Below the pieces are notes generated by a model that made no database searches, had not been told where the DNA came from, and saw only the letters and a program-made list of their open reading frames with translations. A program made the translations under genes and the position numbers. Positions 1 to 12,809 of a DNA stretch of 64,000 nucleotides are shown one piece after another. Numbering within the stretch: the first letter of the stretch is position 1; each line of letters starts with the position of its first letter. Source of the stretch: Catonia carolina (taxonomy: Eukaryota; Arthropoda; Insecta; Hemiptera; Achilidae); contig JAQMRL010000002.1 in NCBI GenBank assembly GCA_035578175.1, positions 98,992,748 through 99,056,747 of the forward strand, in the 5' to 3' direction.

Positions 1-680
1 AGGTTTTAATTTACTACCGATAGAGGTTTGAATGGTTCAACAAGATTCAGGGTGTCGTGTGCAGTTCCCACACGATGCCACCCACAATGCCGCGTTGTCC
101 CGTATCAAATGAGCACTCGAATATTATGCCATCTGCAAAATTCGCTTCGACCCTTACACTAAAAATTTCTTTTCATTAAATTTACTTTTATTCGCGGAGT
201 TACGTTTCATTTAAGAATCTGTAATAATTTAAATAACTGTGAACTGTGATAAAATTGCATAATACAGGCAACGAAGAACGTCATTAACAAATAATAAGAA
301 TATATTCTGACCACACAAACTTTCTAATCTCAAACACTACTCATCGTACGGCCAATTTTAGTACTGCATAGACAACAATTATAATTTAATGTAAAATTAA
401 CGATGTCACCATCTCAGCATGGAATAGATCAATCTTAAAAAAATATGTTATTAGAAAAAATTGAGAATTTTCTTCTAAACTAAGTGTTGGATAAAAATAT
501 ATTACTAGCAAAAATGTATAATAGTCTTAAATAAAAACATACAAGATCTTTCATAGGTAAAAGAAACAAGATTTTTCTTGCCGAATTCGGTCTCAGCTTC
601 CCCGGACTTATTCCGATCAGCTTTTCTTTAAAGGAAGCTCTCCATGGGCAAATGTTCCGTCAATCATCGTTATCATACAA
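1..680. other. AT-rich sequence without recognised gene
   Basis: I see no coding region or confident repeat here. A small hairpin lies near 50-80, where CGTGTG and CACACG face each other. Confidence 0.4.
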
Positions 681-685
681 AAAAA

Positions 686-1290
686 CCCATTGTTCCGAAA
701 GTTCAGATAATCCAAACTTATTTCTATGTATAAATACGTGTTTAGAATTAAAACTCAGTAGGTTATTTTATTATGGAAAATGTTCATAGGGTTCAAAACT
801 TAGAAATTTAATTTAAATGAATTGAATTTAAATTGATTTAAAATTTAAATTGAATTTAAATATAGTTAACAATAATAAAACGGACGTTCTTAACGCAAAA
901 TTAACTTTCAATATAAATCGTTAACTGGTAAAACATTTTCTAGTTTATTAACAATTGAAGAAATTATACGATTTCACTGCTACCTTACTGCACAAAATCA
1001 TTAATTGTTTGCTGCCGTAATGGAGAAAAACTTGATGATGAAGCAAGAACATCAGCGCGATCGTTTCTTAAACATAATGTCTGAGTGCGTTCGTTGTGCT
1101 GCAGTATGTAGCTATAATTAATTAATTATTTAATTATTATTTATTATTATTTAATTATTTTTTATTTTATTTTTAATTTTTGGTTAATTTCCAGTGCTTT
1201 TGCTGCTTCTGAAAGAGAAATAAGTCGCCCCAATTTCATCGGTTTCTTCATATCTGCGCTGCAGTCTGGCATGGTTGCGGAAACTATTCT
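686..1290 (-). mobile_element. pogo/Tigger-like transposon relic (copy 1)
   Basis: A TIR-like word (TCCGAAAGTTCAGATAATCC) lies near 690-710, resembling the TTCGGATAATCC ends of pogo/Tigger elements. The block is similar in order and wording to 61630-63460 at the other end of the window. Minus-strand fragments such as RLISLSEAAKALE (about 1190-1240) match RLISNSEAAISLE in the other copy and suit the C-terminal tail of a pogo/jerky transposase. The frame is broken and no catalytic region remains. The class is inferred from motifs only. Confidence 0.45.
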
Positions 1291-1574
1291 TCGTCTGTAA
1301 ATTGTAGACCTTCATCGTCACCTGATAGGTATATAAATTTAGCAATGGGGGCTATTCAGGTAAAGTAGGTGAAGAGCCTCTCCACCTATTTTTTGAATAG
1401 TATCGAAATTTATTTCTCTCCCAAAATAAGTATAATTTCTGTTATAATTATTTTTGTTTTACAATAAATGAAGAAGTGTCGTGTAAAAAAATACATAAAA
1501 TTATTGTATCTGCTTAGAGCGCTTTTTTATTTTTAAATCCCTTGTAATGGCCTTAATATACGTAATAAATTTCC

Positions 1575-1765
1575 AGGTAAGAGTTAGACGGGTGGCTGTC
1601 GCTTCTCTTTCAGAGCGAGCACGTTGCCATGACAACGGAGATATCAGCGGAAAATACACACGCCTAGTTCTCCTCACCTGTCCACGATTGTGAAGAGATT
1701 GGGGCGGGTCGACCAGCCAACTGCACCGTCATTTTCTATGTACGTTTACGTTAGTTGTTTTGTAT
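1575..1765 (+). promoter_or_regulatory. GC-richer promoter-like block with X-box and GC box
   Basis: In an otherwise AT-rich setting this block carries a near-palindromic RFX X-box (GTTGCCATGACAAC, 1623-1636), an inverted CCAAT (ATTGG) and a GC box (GGGGCGGG, near 1701). That grouping is typical of a Pol II promoter. No downstream gene could be defined. The only nearby frame is a 71-codon ORF at 2181-2396 with no recognised domain. The block could equally be the internal promoter of a transposable element. Confidence 0.35.
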
Positions 1766-3135
1766 TTGCGGTTCACACAGTTGTTTTGTGTGTGTGTACA
1801 TGAGTATTTTACATTTTTTTACTTTCGGGAGTCTCGCAGATACTTATTAATTCTAGTTTTTGAGGTTTTTGCAACTCTTTACCTATTTTCGAAGATTCGA
1901 GCCGCCACTGAAATTTAGCTGTTTTTGAATTACTTTTTATTATTAAATGTTCTACAATTTTTTTCGCAAAATTCGAACAAGTACCGGTTGCAATTAGCTC
2001 AGATTAGCGGGGTTGTTGTGTATTGCCAAATCTCCAATTAGTACAGAAAACTTAATTCTGTTTTATTTTAACGAACACTTGGTTTTATAAAGATATACCG
2101 CACTGATGCTGTGCTTAGTCACTTGTTGGCCTCCCTGAAGATTATATAGTGCTGTTTAACGGAAGTTCTCTTTGTTTCGGATGATATTAAACAGTTTTGA
2201 AAAATCTGGGAATGTACTGTTCAGTGACTCATTTGGAGATTCGTGGTTTTTAAGTGTAGAAAGCAAAAATATCTCTGCCAAACCCGTATTTCGAGTTCTT
2301 ACCAAAAAATGCGATGAGAAAAGTCAAATTGCAATATATCTTCAGGGGCACTTTATTAGTTCGGCGACCTCATTTTCAGGACAAGTCAAAAGTTAGGGAG
2401 TAACATAACTTTCATTTTAATATTTTAGTTTTACCGATTTTGTTTGTCTAACTTAATTTTTATTACGATGTTATTGGAACCCTTTTCAAAATGTTTGTTG
2501 TCCTTTATTTTGTCGGATTTATTATAGGCTGATTTTTTGCGTTTTATATTATCTTTCAATATGAGCTCGCCTTTTCGGTTACTGACATCCGTAGGCCTAC
2601 TTTTAATAACTTTAATAGTTTATTTATTTCGACGGTTAGTTCTATTACTTTTGTCGTTACAAAATTTTCTGAAATGTTATTGATAACAAAAATATAGGCC
2701 TAAGGAATATTTTATTAAAAAACTGATAGGTTAATTTTCCTGACATGTTTAAAGAATATTTAACACATTTGTGTAGAAATACCAAGTTTATACTATGATG
2801 AAAACTACATGGGCTTTTCTAAATGGTTCTGTGAAACTTATCAGGAAAAATATTAACTTCAAAAATCAAAGGTTCTGTGAAACTTATCTAACCAAAAACC
2901 AACTCAGTTTATGAAAAAGAAACAACAAACTGCTGTAAAAATGTGAAAGAATCTAGTTAAACAGTTTTATTTTAATATACCTTGTGTTAACATGGAGCAA
3001 GATATTTTGTGTTACCTTAAGTTGCCCCTAAAATTTAAACCGCAAAATATTAAAATACAAATTACTTTTTAAAAATGATATAATAAAAATCAAGAGTGAT
3101 TTTAAAAATAATTTTTTCTACGGGAAATGCAATTA
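1766..3135. other. no firm gene; one unsupported 71-codon ORF
   Basis: The only open frame is ATG 2181 to stop 2396 (+). It has no domain and no clear splice donor. A short direct duplication of 'ggttctgtgaaacttatc' is seen at about 2825 and 2871. The rest is AT-rich. Confidence 0.3.
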
Positions 3136-3139
3136 AAAT

Positions 3140-3303
3140 ACGGGAAAAAACAGCCTTAATGCGTATTGGTTCAGAAAGGGCTGGTTTGGAAAACGGAAGG
3201 TTCCGATTTCAAAATCCGGCCTGTGTCTGGAGTTCTAACGCGTTTAATCCCACCGATGCTATTCCGTAATTTAAAATAATGTCGCTAATGATCAATTTGT
3301 TGT
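3140..3303 (+). repeat. degenerate tRNA-derived SINE, 3' end lost
   Basis: Contains a weak B-box-like segment (GGAAGGTTCCGATTTC) followed by the body seen in other SINE copies, ending CGCTAATGATCAATTTGTTG. It stops where the next dispersed repeat begins, so that repeat probably inserted into it. Confidence 0.5.
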
Positions 3304-3660
3304 TGTTTAGGTCATCAGCCGAAAGACTGGTTTGAACCTCTAGATGCTTTACTAAGTAAAACGAGGAAGAGGGTTTACGATGCCTTTCTCACTGGGTGGA
3401 AAGTATGCTTATCAGCATGCTGGATCGTCCAAAAAGTATCTACTTTCCACCCTGCAAATGACACCTTCACTTCATTCACCACAGGTTCTGGGAGTAAAAT
3501 GAAATTCAATACTCTCAAAAAAAGATGACTCTGACTAGTATATTTTACACCTCCTACCTCTTCTGTTCTTAAAATTTTCAGTCAAATAATTGACTAAACA
3601 TGTAATAAGAAAACAAATTTTTTTTGTAGCCCTGAAACTAGCAGATTGAGTTCAAATAAT
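3299..3660 (-). repeat. dispersed repeat family B, copy 1
   Basis: This is the reverse complement of the repeat at 44500-44912 and 61795-62165. Shared landmarks are the 3' end CCTAAACAACAACA, the GGTTCAAACCAG segment, GTGAATGAAGTGAAGGTGTC and the AGAACAGAAGAGGTAG segment. The three copies differ by scattered substitutions and small indels. No coding capacity is visible. It is probably the 3' portion of a retroelement. Confidence 0.65.
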
Positions 3661-3860
3661 TTAACACCACCTGTTCTAATTACTATCTGAAACTTATCTA
3701 GACGTATGATTCCCAAATTTGCGGATCCGCAAAACAGAGTTTACGTAATACTAGCATACCCCGCGGGGCTTCACACGCGAAACATGTGTAATCAATTTTT
3801 TAAAAAATAAATATCTAACAGAAATTGTTTAGCTGCTAGTCGTCTGTATACTCTAACGTT

Positions 3861-3882
3861 CACACACACAGACAGACAGACA

Positions 3883-3944
<62 letters not shown>
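3861..3944. repeat. (CA)n / (CAGA)n microsatellite
   Basis: A CACACA run with an embedded CAGA tract, continuing as pure CA to 3944. Confidence 0.95.
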
Positions 3945-3945
<1 letters not shown>

Positions 3946-4089
3946 TTTGATAAATTTCCCCGCGTACGTCTCTCGCCTTCATCAAACCTCTTCGTCTACT
4001 TCAACAGCAATACGTACTCACATGTACACAAACACATACATATTATAAAACTCTTCATTATGGTCCTTTGGGTTATCATTAAAATTTTC

Positions 4090-4442
4090 TTTTTATTATT
4101 CCTAATTTGTGTACGTTGCAATATTTTCAATTCAGAGCAATAAGTAACCCTATCCCATGACCCAATGAGATGAGGATGATGTGTATGACGTGTATGATGT
4201 GTAAATGAGGTGTAGTCTTGTACAGACCCAGGCCGACCATTCCTGAGAAAGTATAGTTAATTGAACCCCAACCATCAAAGTACACCGGTAACCGCTGTCT
4301 AGTATTCAAATCCGTATAAAAGTATATCTGTATAAAATCCGTATAACTACTTTTATTAGGATTTGAACCAGGAACCTTCGTCTCCGAAAATCAGCTGTTG
4401 AAGCTGACTCGCGGCGACGATTTTACCTCTAGACCAACCCGG
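4090..4442 (-). repeat. SINE-like repeat family A, copy 1
   Basis: A minus-strand copy of a roughly 350-bp repeat also present at 33690-34044 (-) and 41760-42310 (+). It starts with a tRNA-like head (GGTTGGTCTAGAGGTAAA, then GGTTCAAATCC) and continues into a body with GATGGTTGGGGTTCAATT and ACACGTCATACACATCATCC. Confidence 0.7.
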
Positions 4443-5560
4443 TAGGTTTTTTGAAAATTTTAAATTAAAATGTTGCTATGAATATAAATAGGCTACAAAT
4501 ATGCTGTCAAAATTTCATAAAATTCCATTTAGGAGTTTTGGAAATTAGTCTGCACAAAAAACACGCTTTGTCTTATAATATTACTATAGATAATCGTTTG
4601 TGAAAGTGCTCGATTACAACCGTACCAGTTCAAAGCACTTACAGTTACAATAGTCTTTCCTTGGTACCTTTTTACAGTAAATTAGAAAGACATAAAGACG
4701 AATTAATCAAGACAATTCGCACAGTAGGCTATACTTACCGGACAATCATCCTTGTAGACTTAAAGAGAAATAGGAAAAGAAATGTGTTACTCTCTTGAAT
4801 TTTCAAGGGATACATTAAAATATATTATACCAAATTAAATTAGAAAAGAAACATAAACATAAGCTAAAGCTATAAACATAAACATAACAGAAGCTCTATC
4901 GGTGGGTGATCCGCTTATTCTCTCCACTGACGCTATTATTTGTTTCATCATCACAATCTCTACCTCTTCTGTTCTTAAACTGTTGATGCGACATTAAAAA
5001 ACCTAAAATAAAATAAAATTATCTGTCGTTTCTATATTTAATAACGTTTTAAAATGTTACAAACATTTTAAAGGTTTTTGTTAAATAATGGTCTAAACAA
5101 AGTTAGCGTTCGGATAAGTTAACGTACGGGAAAGTTTGTTGTTACCCGATGACCAACTGTTATTATTGGGGAACTATTTGTGTATGTACCCCCCGCAGTG
5201 AAATATCGAAGCTTTGCTTGACCCCTATTTATGTGCAGTATTGATCAGTTGGCGCAACTGATCTTTTGTCCAAATGAGTAATGAATGAATTGTCAACTGT
5301 TGGTTAACAGAGAACGAAGTGTGATTTTATAATAACATTGTTAGGGATAGTTTAAATGTTGGGATCACAGATCACACAGTATCATTTCTCTCACCAGGGG
5401 AGAAACAAGGCATTCGATTTTACTGTCAACACTTCTCTTTACCTTTATCCATTTTCCCTTATTTTATTTTTTGGTTTTCTCTTGTTTGTTGTCCGGTTTA
5501 TTAGAGATGTTATCACAGTTTATTTAATTATCATTTAAATTTTTACTGTCTCTTGCCCTT
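4443..5560. other. no gene seen
   Basis: AT-rich unique-looking sequence. A short fragment near 4950-4975 ('ctacctcttctgttctta') matches family B. The 60-codon ORF at 5356-5538 has no domain. Confidence 0.35.
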
Positions 5561-5564
5561 TATA

Positions 5565-5700
5565 AATATACTAGCCCGTGCGCTTTGCAGCACGTATTGG
5601 AAAATCGTAATGAGATTAAAATAATTACGTATAATATTTTAATGGTTCATAAATATTTAAAGATTAATGGAAGCATTTAATTTAAGGTCTCTTTATAAAC
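5565..5700 (+). repeat. 5' end of a dispersed repeat (family E)
   Basis: The segment 'actagcccgtgcgctttgc' resembles 'actagcaatccccgctcgc' at about 55466, the head of a longer repeat whose 3' end is at 56372-56454. Assignment rests on this short head only. Confidence 0.3.
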
Positions 5701-6529
5701 AACATTATTATTTGTCCTGTTGGCGCTAAAATGTATAAATTGTTTTTATCGCTAACCCTGGAACATGAAACATATAAATATCCGTGCGAAAAGCTATAGT
5801 ACTCGAGCTAATTAAAGTATTTAATATAACAAACTTTATTGTTTATTGGGTCAAGAAATTGATTAAAAAAGATCCGAGCTCAATAGTTTCAGCCATTAAG
5901 GAGTTATACAGTTTTTGAAGTTTCTTTTGAGCCCTAGGGTGATTTTTTCTTAGGGTTTCAGAGGGCAAGGAAAAAATATTCTTATAACGTTTTCGCCCCG
6001 AGGCCTCCTTATGGGTTAGAATTTTCGGACACAACTACATATATTTAGATTTTTACTTTATAGATAAGGAAGCAAAGTATTATCTCTATGTCGATTTTTC
6101 TAAATAGAGTTTTCACCGGAAATACACGTTTCAGGCCCCCAGAACTCAATAACATGTTTTTAGCGATTTTTTTGTGTGTGTGTGTTACCCTTAAACAACT
6201 AATTAACTCATTATAACCCAGTTGTAACCTAATTATTTAATCCAGGATATTTTATGTATCAACCATAAGATGAGTAAAATATTACTTGATGATTAATTAA
6301 TTAAAAAGTTAGTAAGATTTTTGTACCATTTCTGTACACAAGAAGTAAAAGTGTTAATTTTATTTTGGTGATTTTTCAGGAGAGCCAAAAAGTAGAAATA
6401 TTTTCTTTTCATTATTGTCACAAAATTTCAGTAAGTTAGGTGTTAGAAACTGGAAATTCACACTCAAATTCTACAGAAAATGCTTCTAAGCGACAGATCT
6501 ATTATTTCATAACCTTGTTAACTTCTATA

Positions 6530-8007
6530 CTCCTTCCCACCTAAAAAGGACTTAATACCTTAACCGCTTTCTCTGTTTTGTCAATTTTTAACGTTCTACA
6601 TTAGTGCGGAGGCAATCTTAACAGATAGCCCGTGACCGTAATCTTCCAGTGTTTTGTCGAAGTACTATTCTTCACAGCGGGGCTTCTTTAATCGCACTAA
6701 TTCATATAGCTCTGTTCTCAACATATTTGGTGAACACGTAATATTTTTACGTTGTAGCCAATCTAATAATATTCTTGTTTTCTGTAATTTGAGTTCGGTA
6801 CCTTGTGTAATTTTACGTTGTGGTAACGGGCATTATCAATAACCAAAACTGAATGAGGTGGAAGGTTTGGTATTATTTTTATTTATTTATATATTTTATT
6901 TTATTTAGTAAAATACAGCTACATTAAAATTACAATTCATGACTATACTAAGCTATGTACAATATTTTAAACTAAATATACTTATACGCAAAAACTCTTC
7001 TTCACAAAGAGTTCTGTCCGCGCATAACTTTTGTTTCAGCCATTTTTCATAGTTTTCAGCATTCATATTCTTTCGAAATTCTCCTTTGTTCTGACCAGAT
7101 TTAAAAATCAAAAGTGCGTTAGGAATTTCTCCTGCAGCACTGCCGGCGTGCACCAGTATTAGCTTAGTTCCTTTGGAAACCGGTTTTTTGTAACCATTAT
7201 TGGAGTTATCAGTCCAACTACAACCACTTATGTGCGTTAAGTGAATGTATGACTTGTCTGAAAATATAATAGGCCTTCCTTCTCTCTAAATTTTAATTTG
7301 CTTCAAATAATTGACGCGTTTGAAACGTATGTCGTTTTTTCTATTAAAATCTTCCTGTTATTTTCAGTCTTTTTCCAGCTAAAACCAATGCTCCTTAAAA
7401 TTTTCCGTAACGTCTCGTACGAGCAATTTATCAGAAGATCCGGATGTTCAGCTTTTAAGACTGCTGATAACTTATTTAATGTTGGGAACATTTTATGTTC
7501 TATGTGGAAATTGTGCACAATGTTTCTCAACGCACATCTCTGAAAGTTATCAATATTAACTTTCTTCTTCAACCTTTTGCAAGATTTTCCCAGTGTACTA
7601 AAATTTTCATTTTTACCCAGTTTATTTGCTTCTATTATAATTTTTTGGACCGTATGAATGGACAAACCGCAAAGGTCAGCCACCCGAACTTGAATTTCTA
7701 ACCGAAACATTTCTGGTAACTCCAGCGTAAGGCGATTTTATAAAAAAATAACTTTAGTGAAATACCTAGGGCTACACTACTTTTATAAAGAAGCAAAATT
7801 TTATACAAAAAAATTCAATATTTACTCAGTACTGTTTTGTGACAGATGAATAAAATACCGAATACAACGAAAATTTAAGCAACATTTGAGGACTATCAGT
7901 AAAACACGTTCAATAGTAACTTTACAAAAAATCTTCTTCGTCAACTACAAAATTCTATTGAATACGCTTATTATAAGCTCTAAGATTGCAAGTTAGGCAG
8001 GAAGGGT
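6530..8007 (-). mobile_element. decayed IS630/Tc1-mariner-type DNA transposon
   Basis: A 1.48-kb element with imperfect inverted ends (CTCCTTCCCACCTAA at 6530; inverse ACCCTTCCTGCCTAA ending at 8007) next to TA dinucleotides on both sides, the target of this superfamily. The minus strand holds a transposase relic in three pieces. The length and the preserved gene order suggest an old full-length insertion. Confidence 0.7.
6570..7710 (-). pseudogene. IS630-like DDE transposase pseudogene
   Basis: Reading from 7710 downwards, an N-terminal helix-turn-helix (LCGLSIHTVQKII) and a second DNA-binding segment remain (to 7303). In other frames follow a degenerate first catalytic block (EGRPIIFSDKSYIH, where the family normally has DE), then VSKGTKLILVHAG, IPNALLIFKSGQ and NYEKWLKQKL (to about 7000). 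An AT-rich interruption of roughly 130 bp (about 6865-7000) separates this from the second catalytic block, VLVIDNARYHN, and from WLQRKNI and TELYELVRLKKPR further on. Frameshifts, internal stops and the insertion show it is dead. Members of this DDE family are common in hemipteran and other insect genomes. Confidence 0.8.
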
Positions 8008-8009
8008 TA

Positions 8010-11000
8010 ATATTGTAAACCTTTAGAGCATTTCTTTCTGAATTTTAAAGGTAGTTTCAACTCAATTTCGCCAAATTTGAGTTAACACCCTTTACCTCTG
8101 TGATACAGATTATGTTTCACAACTTGGGGTATTCTTTTAATGTAGCATTTGAGGCACCCGTTCTGAAGGATAGTAGTCTGTAATGTATTGGACCTGTTCT
8201 GAATAATAGTAATAGTTTAAATGCATTCGTAACTAACCTAAAAGGACTATTAGTTCGACGTTTGATTTCTGAGAGGCTGATTGTTATTTTGATATTGCAT
8301 TATTCATAAGGGAAGGAAAAATAAAAGAATATCCGAATGGGAAGTGTCGTAGTCGTTATTAATGAAAATGGATAAGTGGTTGTGGTTCCAGCGGCCATGT
8401 TTCTCTGTAAATATGCCTTTGCAATCGTATCTCTTTGCGATCCATCCCCATTTGAAATATGAAGGAAGGGTGCATCCCCTGTTTGAAAAGAATACTCACC
8501 ACCAACTAGTAATAGTACCACTACAACTAATAGAAACAAAGGGTGCAAAGTGGGTGAAATCCGCCATTTTTATTTTATACCATTTAATCAACGGATGTGT
8601 TTGATACTCTTCTGTTCTTACTTCAACGAATAACAAACCGCAATAACTTTCTCACTCATTTTCAAACAGTAAAATATTGTAATAATCGATTTGATGCTGT
8701 ATTCACAATTATAATTTTATATAGTAGTCAACACGGTAGAACGACAACATAGAATGCACAAATTTTAATGCGATTTTATTTACATAAAGGTGCAAATTGT
8801 TGCTAAAGCAACACATTGTACTGTTGAAATTGTGACATTAATGAATGCTGTTTATAAAATTATTGTTTTGAATATGGACAATAGCGATTTTTTTTGGATG
8901 AAGTATTGATCGTTATAGGTTGTTATAGGTTGTAGGTTGTTATACCTTCTCATTGAAATGACTAATTTCTCTCTATTTACTTGGTCGATTATTCTAGTAT
9001 TGAGTAGAAGGTTTTGGTTGGATATTTTATGTTCCTTCGGGTACTAGTATGTCTTCCTCAAACAGTTTACAATCGCTTTTATATAAGATTGCTAAGTTAT
9101 TATGGGTCAAATTGTAAAAAGCTGTGAAGGTAGACAGAGCTACTATATACTAAACCACTTCAGGGTATGTTAAATGAAGTGAGTTTATGAACCGATTTTG
9201 TCTGTGTTAGGTGTGAAATAGAATCACGTAAGGGTAAACAGTGAGTGATTGTATTCAGGTAAACTAATTATTTGGTTGTAAATGTCCACGTCGTTAAAAT
9301 ATTTTATGTATATTCTATTTAAGTTCATATTACAATATTTTGCAATCAAGTTAGTCTAAATTGTTTGATTGTAATTGTCCAGTAGTTATAACCATAATAC
9401 GTTATTTTAATTAATTAATTATTTAAAAAATACGTGTTTTAAGTTTATAAGGAAGTTTTCTTATTTATTTACGAACAAATTCTTTTAAAAATGACCGGAA
9501 TAAACGTTACAATTTTACAAATATGCGTTGTTCAGTACAATATTATACAAAATTTTTAGAAAATTTATTGATCTTTAATTTGTGTTATGTGAATTTTTGG
9601 CGTACTTTGTATTTTGAATCTCTTATTTATGAACAAACCAATTAACACGGTATAGTGAACAGCAGCTCAACTAAATATAAAACAAAATTATATCGTACGC
9701 AAAATTTATAGTTTTCAATTTTGATACTTATGTTAGCTTTAAAGTTCACGGTTCGGTTTGAAATTGAAAAAAAATCAAGTTTACGTACTAGAATAGAGTC
9801 ACTATAGATACTATTAGATACCAGTTATGTGGAACTAACGAACCCAGTTAAAATAGAAATTGATGAAAAATGTTTTTTGTTTTTAATATTTTTTAATCTA
9901 GAATTATACACAAGAATGGATAAGGGTTTTATTAATTAGGCCTGGAAGGAAGGAATATAGAAATTATTTTCTTCAATATGAGCGGTTACACTACGATAGA
10001 GACAAATTTGATGAAAAGTGGCTACGCCGACGATGACAAAAATGCTAAAAACGATGATGGTGATGAGAATGAATAAATGGCAACAAAATATTATTAAAGA
10101 AAATCCTTACTGACAGAAAAGATGGCAGATATCTAAGACCAGGAAAATTTTGGGTACTCATATGTAGAGCAAGGTCATTTGTAATCAAAATCATCGGGGA
10201 CATAGATAATGTACTAACCTATATTTGGAATATAAATTTACCTGTCACCTTTCCTACCTCTAATGAAAGATTTAAGCTAAAGGCCCGTTACTTACTTCAA
10301 AAATCATTGCCGCATTTTTACTGAATTTTATTTTTGAACGCCCTTCAAAACGCCTCCCGGATGATTGATACTTGAGAAAATACCTTGGTGGCTTCTACCC
10401 TATAACACGTATCGTCCAGTTCCGTATTCAGTAATGCAGTCATCCAGGAATTTATTGTTTAACTATTTACAAACATTCTCATTCCTTAAAACCATTCCGT
10501 TGTCAGAAATACAGATTTATCGGTAAACAGTAATGAAAAACAAAAAATTTTGCTTACAAAAATATATATTTTATTATTAGACAACTGCAATATAATACAA
10601 TCTTAACGAATTTTTTTACAAAAATATAAAATTGATTTCATTATTATTAAAATATACTACATATCAGGCTGTATTTAATATCGACACAATAATATGTAAG
10701 TTACTAATACATCCAATATTCTTCTCAACTATATATACAATATTATACATTTTTTAATTATTGTGTACGATTTCTGATACCAAAAAACCAGTGAAGTTAA
10801 CCCATAAAATTTTAATTGAAATAATTAATAGAACAATAAACAGTTTAATCACAGATATAACTGGCACTTTATAGTTTTTAAAACATCTGATTTTCTAATA
10901 TTAAAATTATTACTAACTACCTTGGAACAGTACAAGAGTGCAAAAGTATGCAGAGAATCGTGGTCTAGATTCCTGACTTTGGTCTAAAATAATCCAACTT

Positions 11001-12800
11001 TATAAAAACGTTAAAAATTTAAAATATAAGGTAGTGACTAACATAATAATGACTAAAAATTTTGTTATTCGGTTTTTACAAATTTTAAATTACAAAATAA
11101 AAAAATACTTAGTACAATTCACAAATAAAACATCTGTAGCATTTTACTTTGTCATGATTTTGTGTTTTAAAAAATATGCGTTTCCGTTTAAAAAAAAAAC
11201 AATTAAGGGTTCAGTATAAGTTGGCTACTAATTTTGTACAGTCATACATAAATGGCACTTGTTCCGATTTTTCATACATTTTTACTAAAGAATTTTTATT
11301 GTATAGGTACATAGTATTATATTATTTAGTGCACATATTTTTAGAAATTAGAATCAGTAAAAATTTAAATTATTCATCTCAGGGCATTATAAATAAATGT
11401 AAGGTTTTTACAGTATAATTTGATTTCTTTTAAATTTAATTAGTTATGGTAGACCGATAATGAAATTTTAAATCTAATAATGTCTTAACAAAAATGTTGA
11501 ATTTACCAAAAATTAATCCTTAGACAATGACACTGCCTCATATCTAAAATGATGACGTAGTGAGAGTGGCCTTATGTATTAGTCTGATTGGTTAGGATTC
11601 TACGGATGTCTGATTGGTTCACCTGTCTATGGTTGAGATCCAATCGGATATTGATTTCTAACCAACCAGATTTAACCAACATTATTACGTCACCATGTAA
11701 AACAGGAGACACAGATTTCTTCTTACGTTGGTGATGCCATAGTGTCAATACTTTTAGGAGGTTATACCATGAGTTCTTGTGAATTTTCATACAGATGTCC
11801 GTGGAACAACGATTTGAAATTTAATTAAGCTCCGCTAACAAAGAAATATTTTTAAATTAAACAAAGGCCTACCAATATTTTCTAAATAATTTCAAGAATG
11901 TAAAAATAAATTTAAATTTTTTGTTTACTATCACAAAATATTTCCTTATATTAAATATTAAAGACTAGACTAGTTTTATGTTAAAATAATCGATGAGATT
12001 TTTCAACATTCACTGCTGAAAAGGTGTAAAGATAAGCTTAAGAGATCAGTCAGTAAAGTTAACCAATATGAAAGAATCTGTATTTAATATAGACTAATTT
12101 TTTGTAGTTATGTGAATCTAGACAAGAAAGACAGAACAAATAATATAGTTTAAAATTAAAATTCAGAATTACATACTTTGTTTATTTTCAGATGTGGGGA
12201 TGCACTGAAAAGAAATTACTGATATGACAAATTTTATAAACTTCTTAATAGATATTTCAAATTTAAAACGAAATAAGATTAACAAGATTTTGGATTACTG
12301 GACGGGAGCCTTGAGGTTTCTCGTAAAGCAAGAAAACATGTTGGACCGACCAAATTAGAAATCGTAGGCTTCATAAAATTTCACGATGATTAAGTCAACA
12401 CAAAAAATTGAAAATTTACTTATGAAAGAATCTAGAAACGTGTAGAAAATGTAAATGTATGTATAGAACAAGAGCTACTATGATACATCGGGAAACTATA
12501 CAATCTGAAACTCTTAAACTTTCCGTTTTATAGGTAACCTTTACATTTCTGACAATCATCCCGTTTTTCTTTGTTTCAACTAGTTTTAAGCTTGTGTTGG
12601 AGGTAACAGACTGAAAGGGCCACCAAAATGATATGTAGACGTATTTGTAACTGCTCACCTTAATAAGCTGCCGGTACAACTGGTGTTATTTATCAATTAA
12701 ATTCGATTTCATATCATAGTTTTCGCCATGAAAGAAGCCCGTTTGTCTGAATAGCTACTTCAGAAACTACCAAACAAAATAATTTTAATGATATACGAAA
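8010..12800. other. AT-rich region without recognised gene
   Basis: Short ORFs here (for example 8300-8604, 11034-11418, 12416-12679) show no domain, splice context or composition change. A short 'gttataggttgt' tandem lies near 8915-8940. Nothing else is supportable. Confidence 0.4.
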
Positions 12801-12809
12801 TGAAAGTTG

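Noticed and set aside
3861..3944. CRISPR-like direct repeats
   Set aside because: A simple CA/CAGA microsatellite without spacers. No array of any kind was found.
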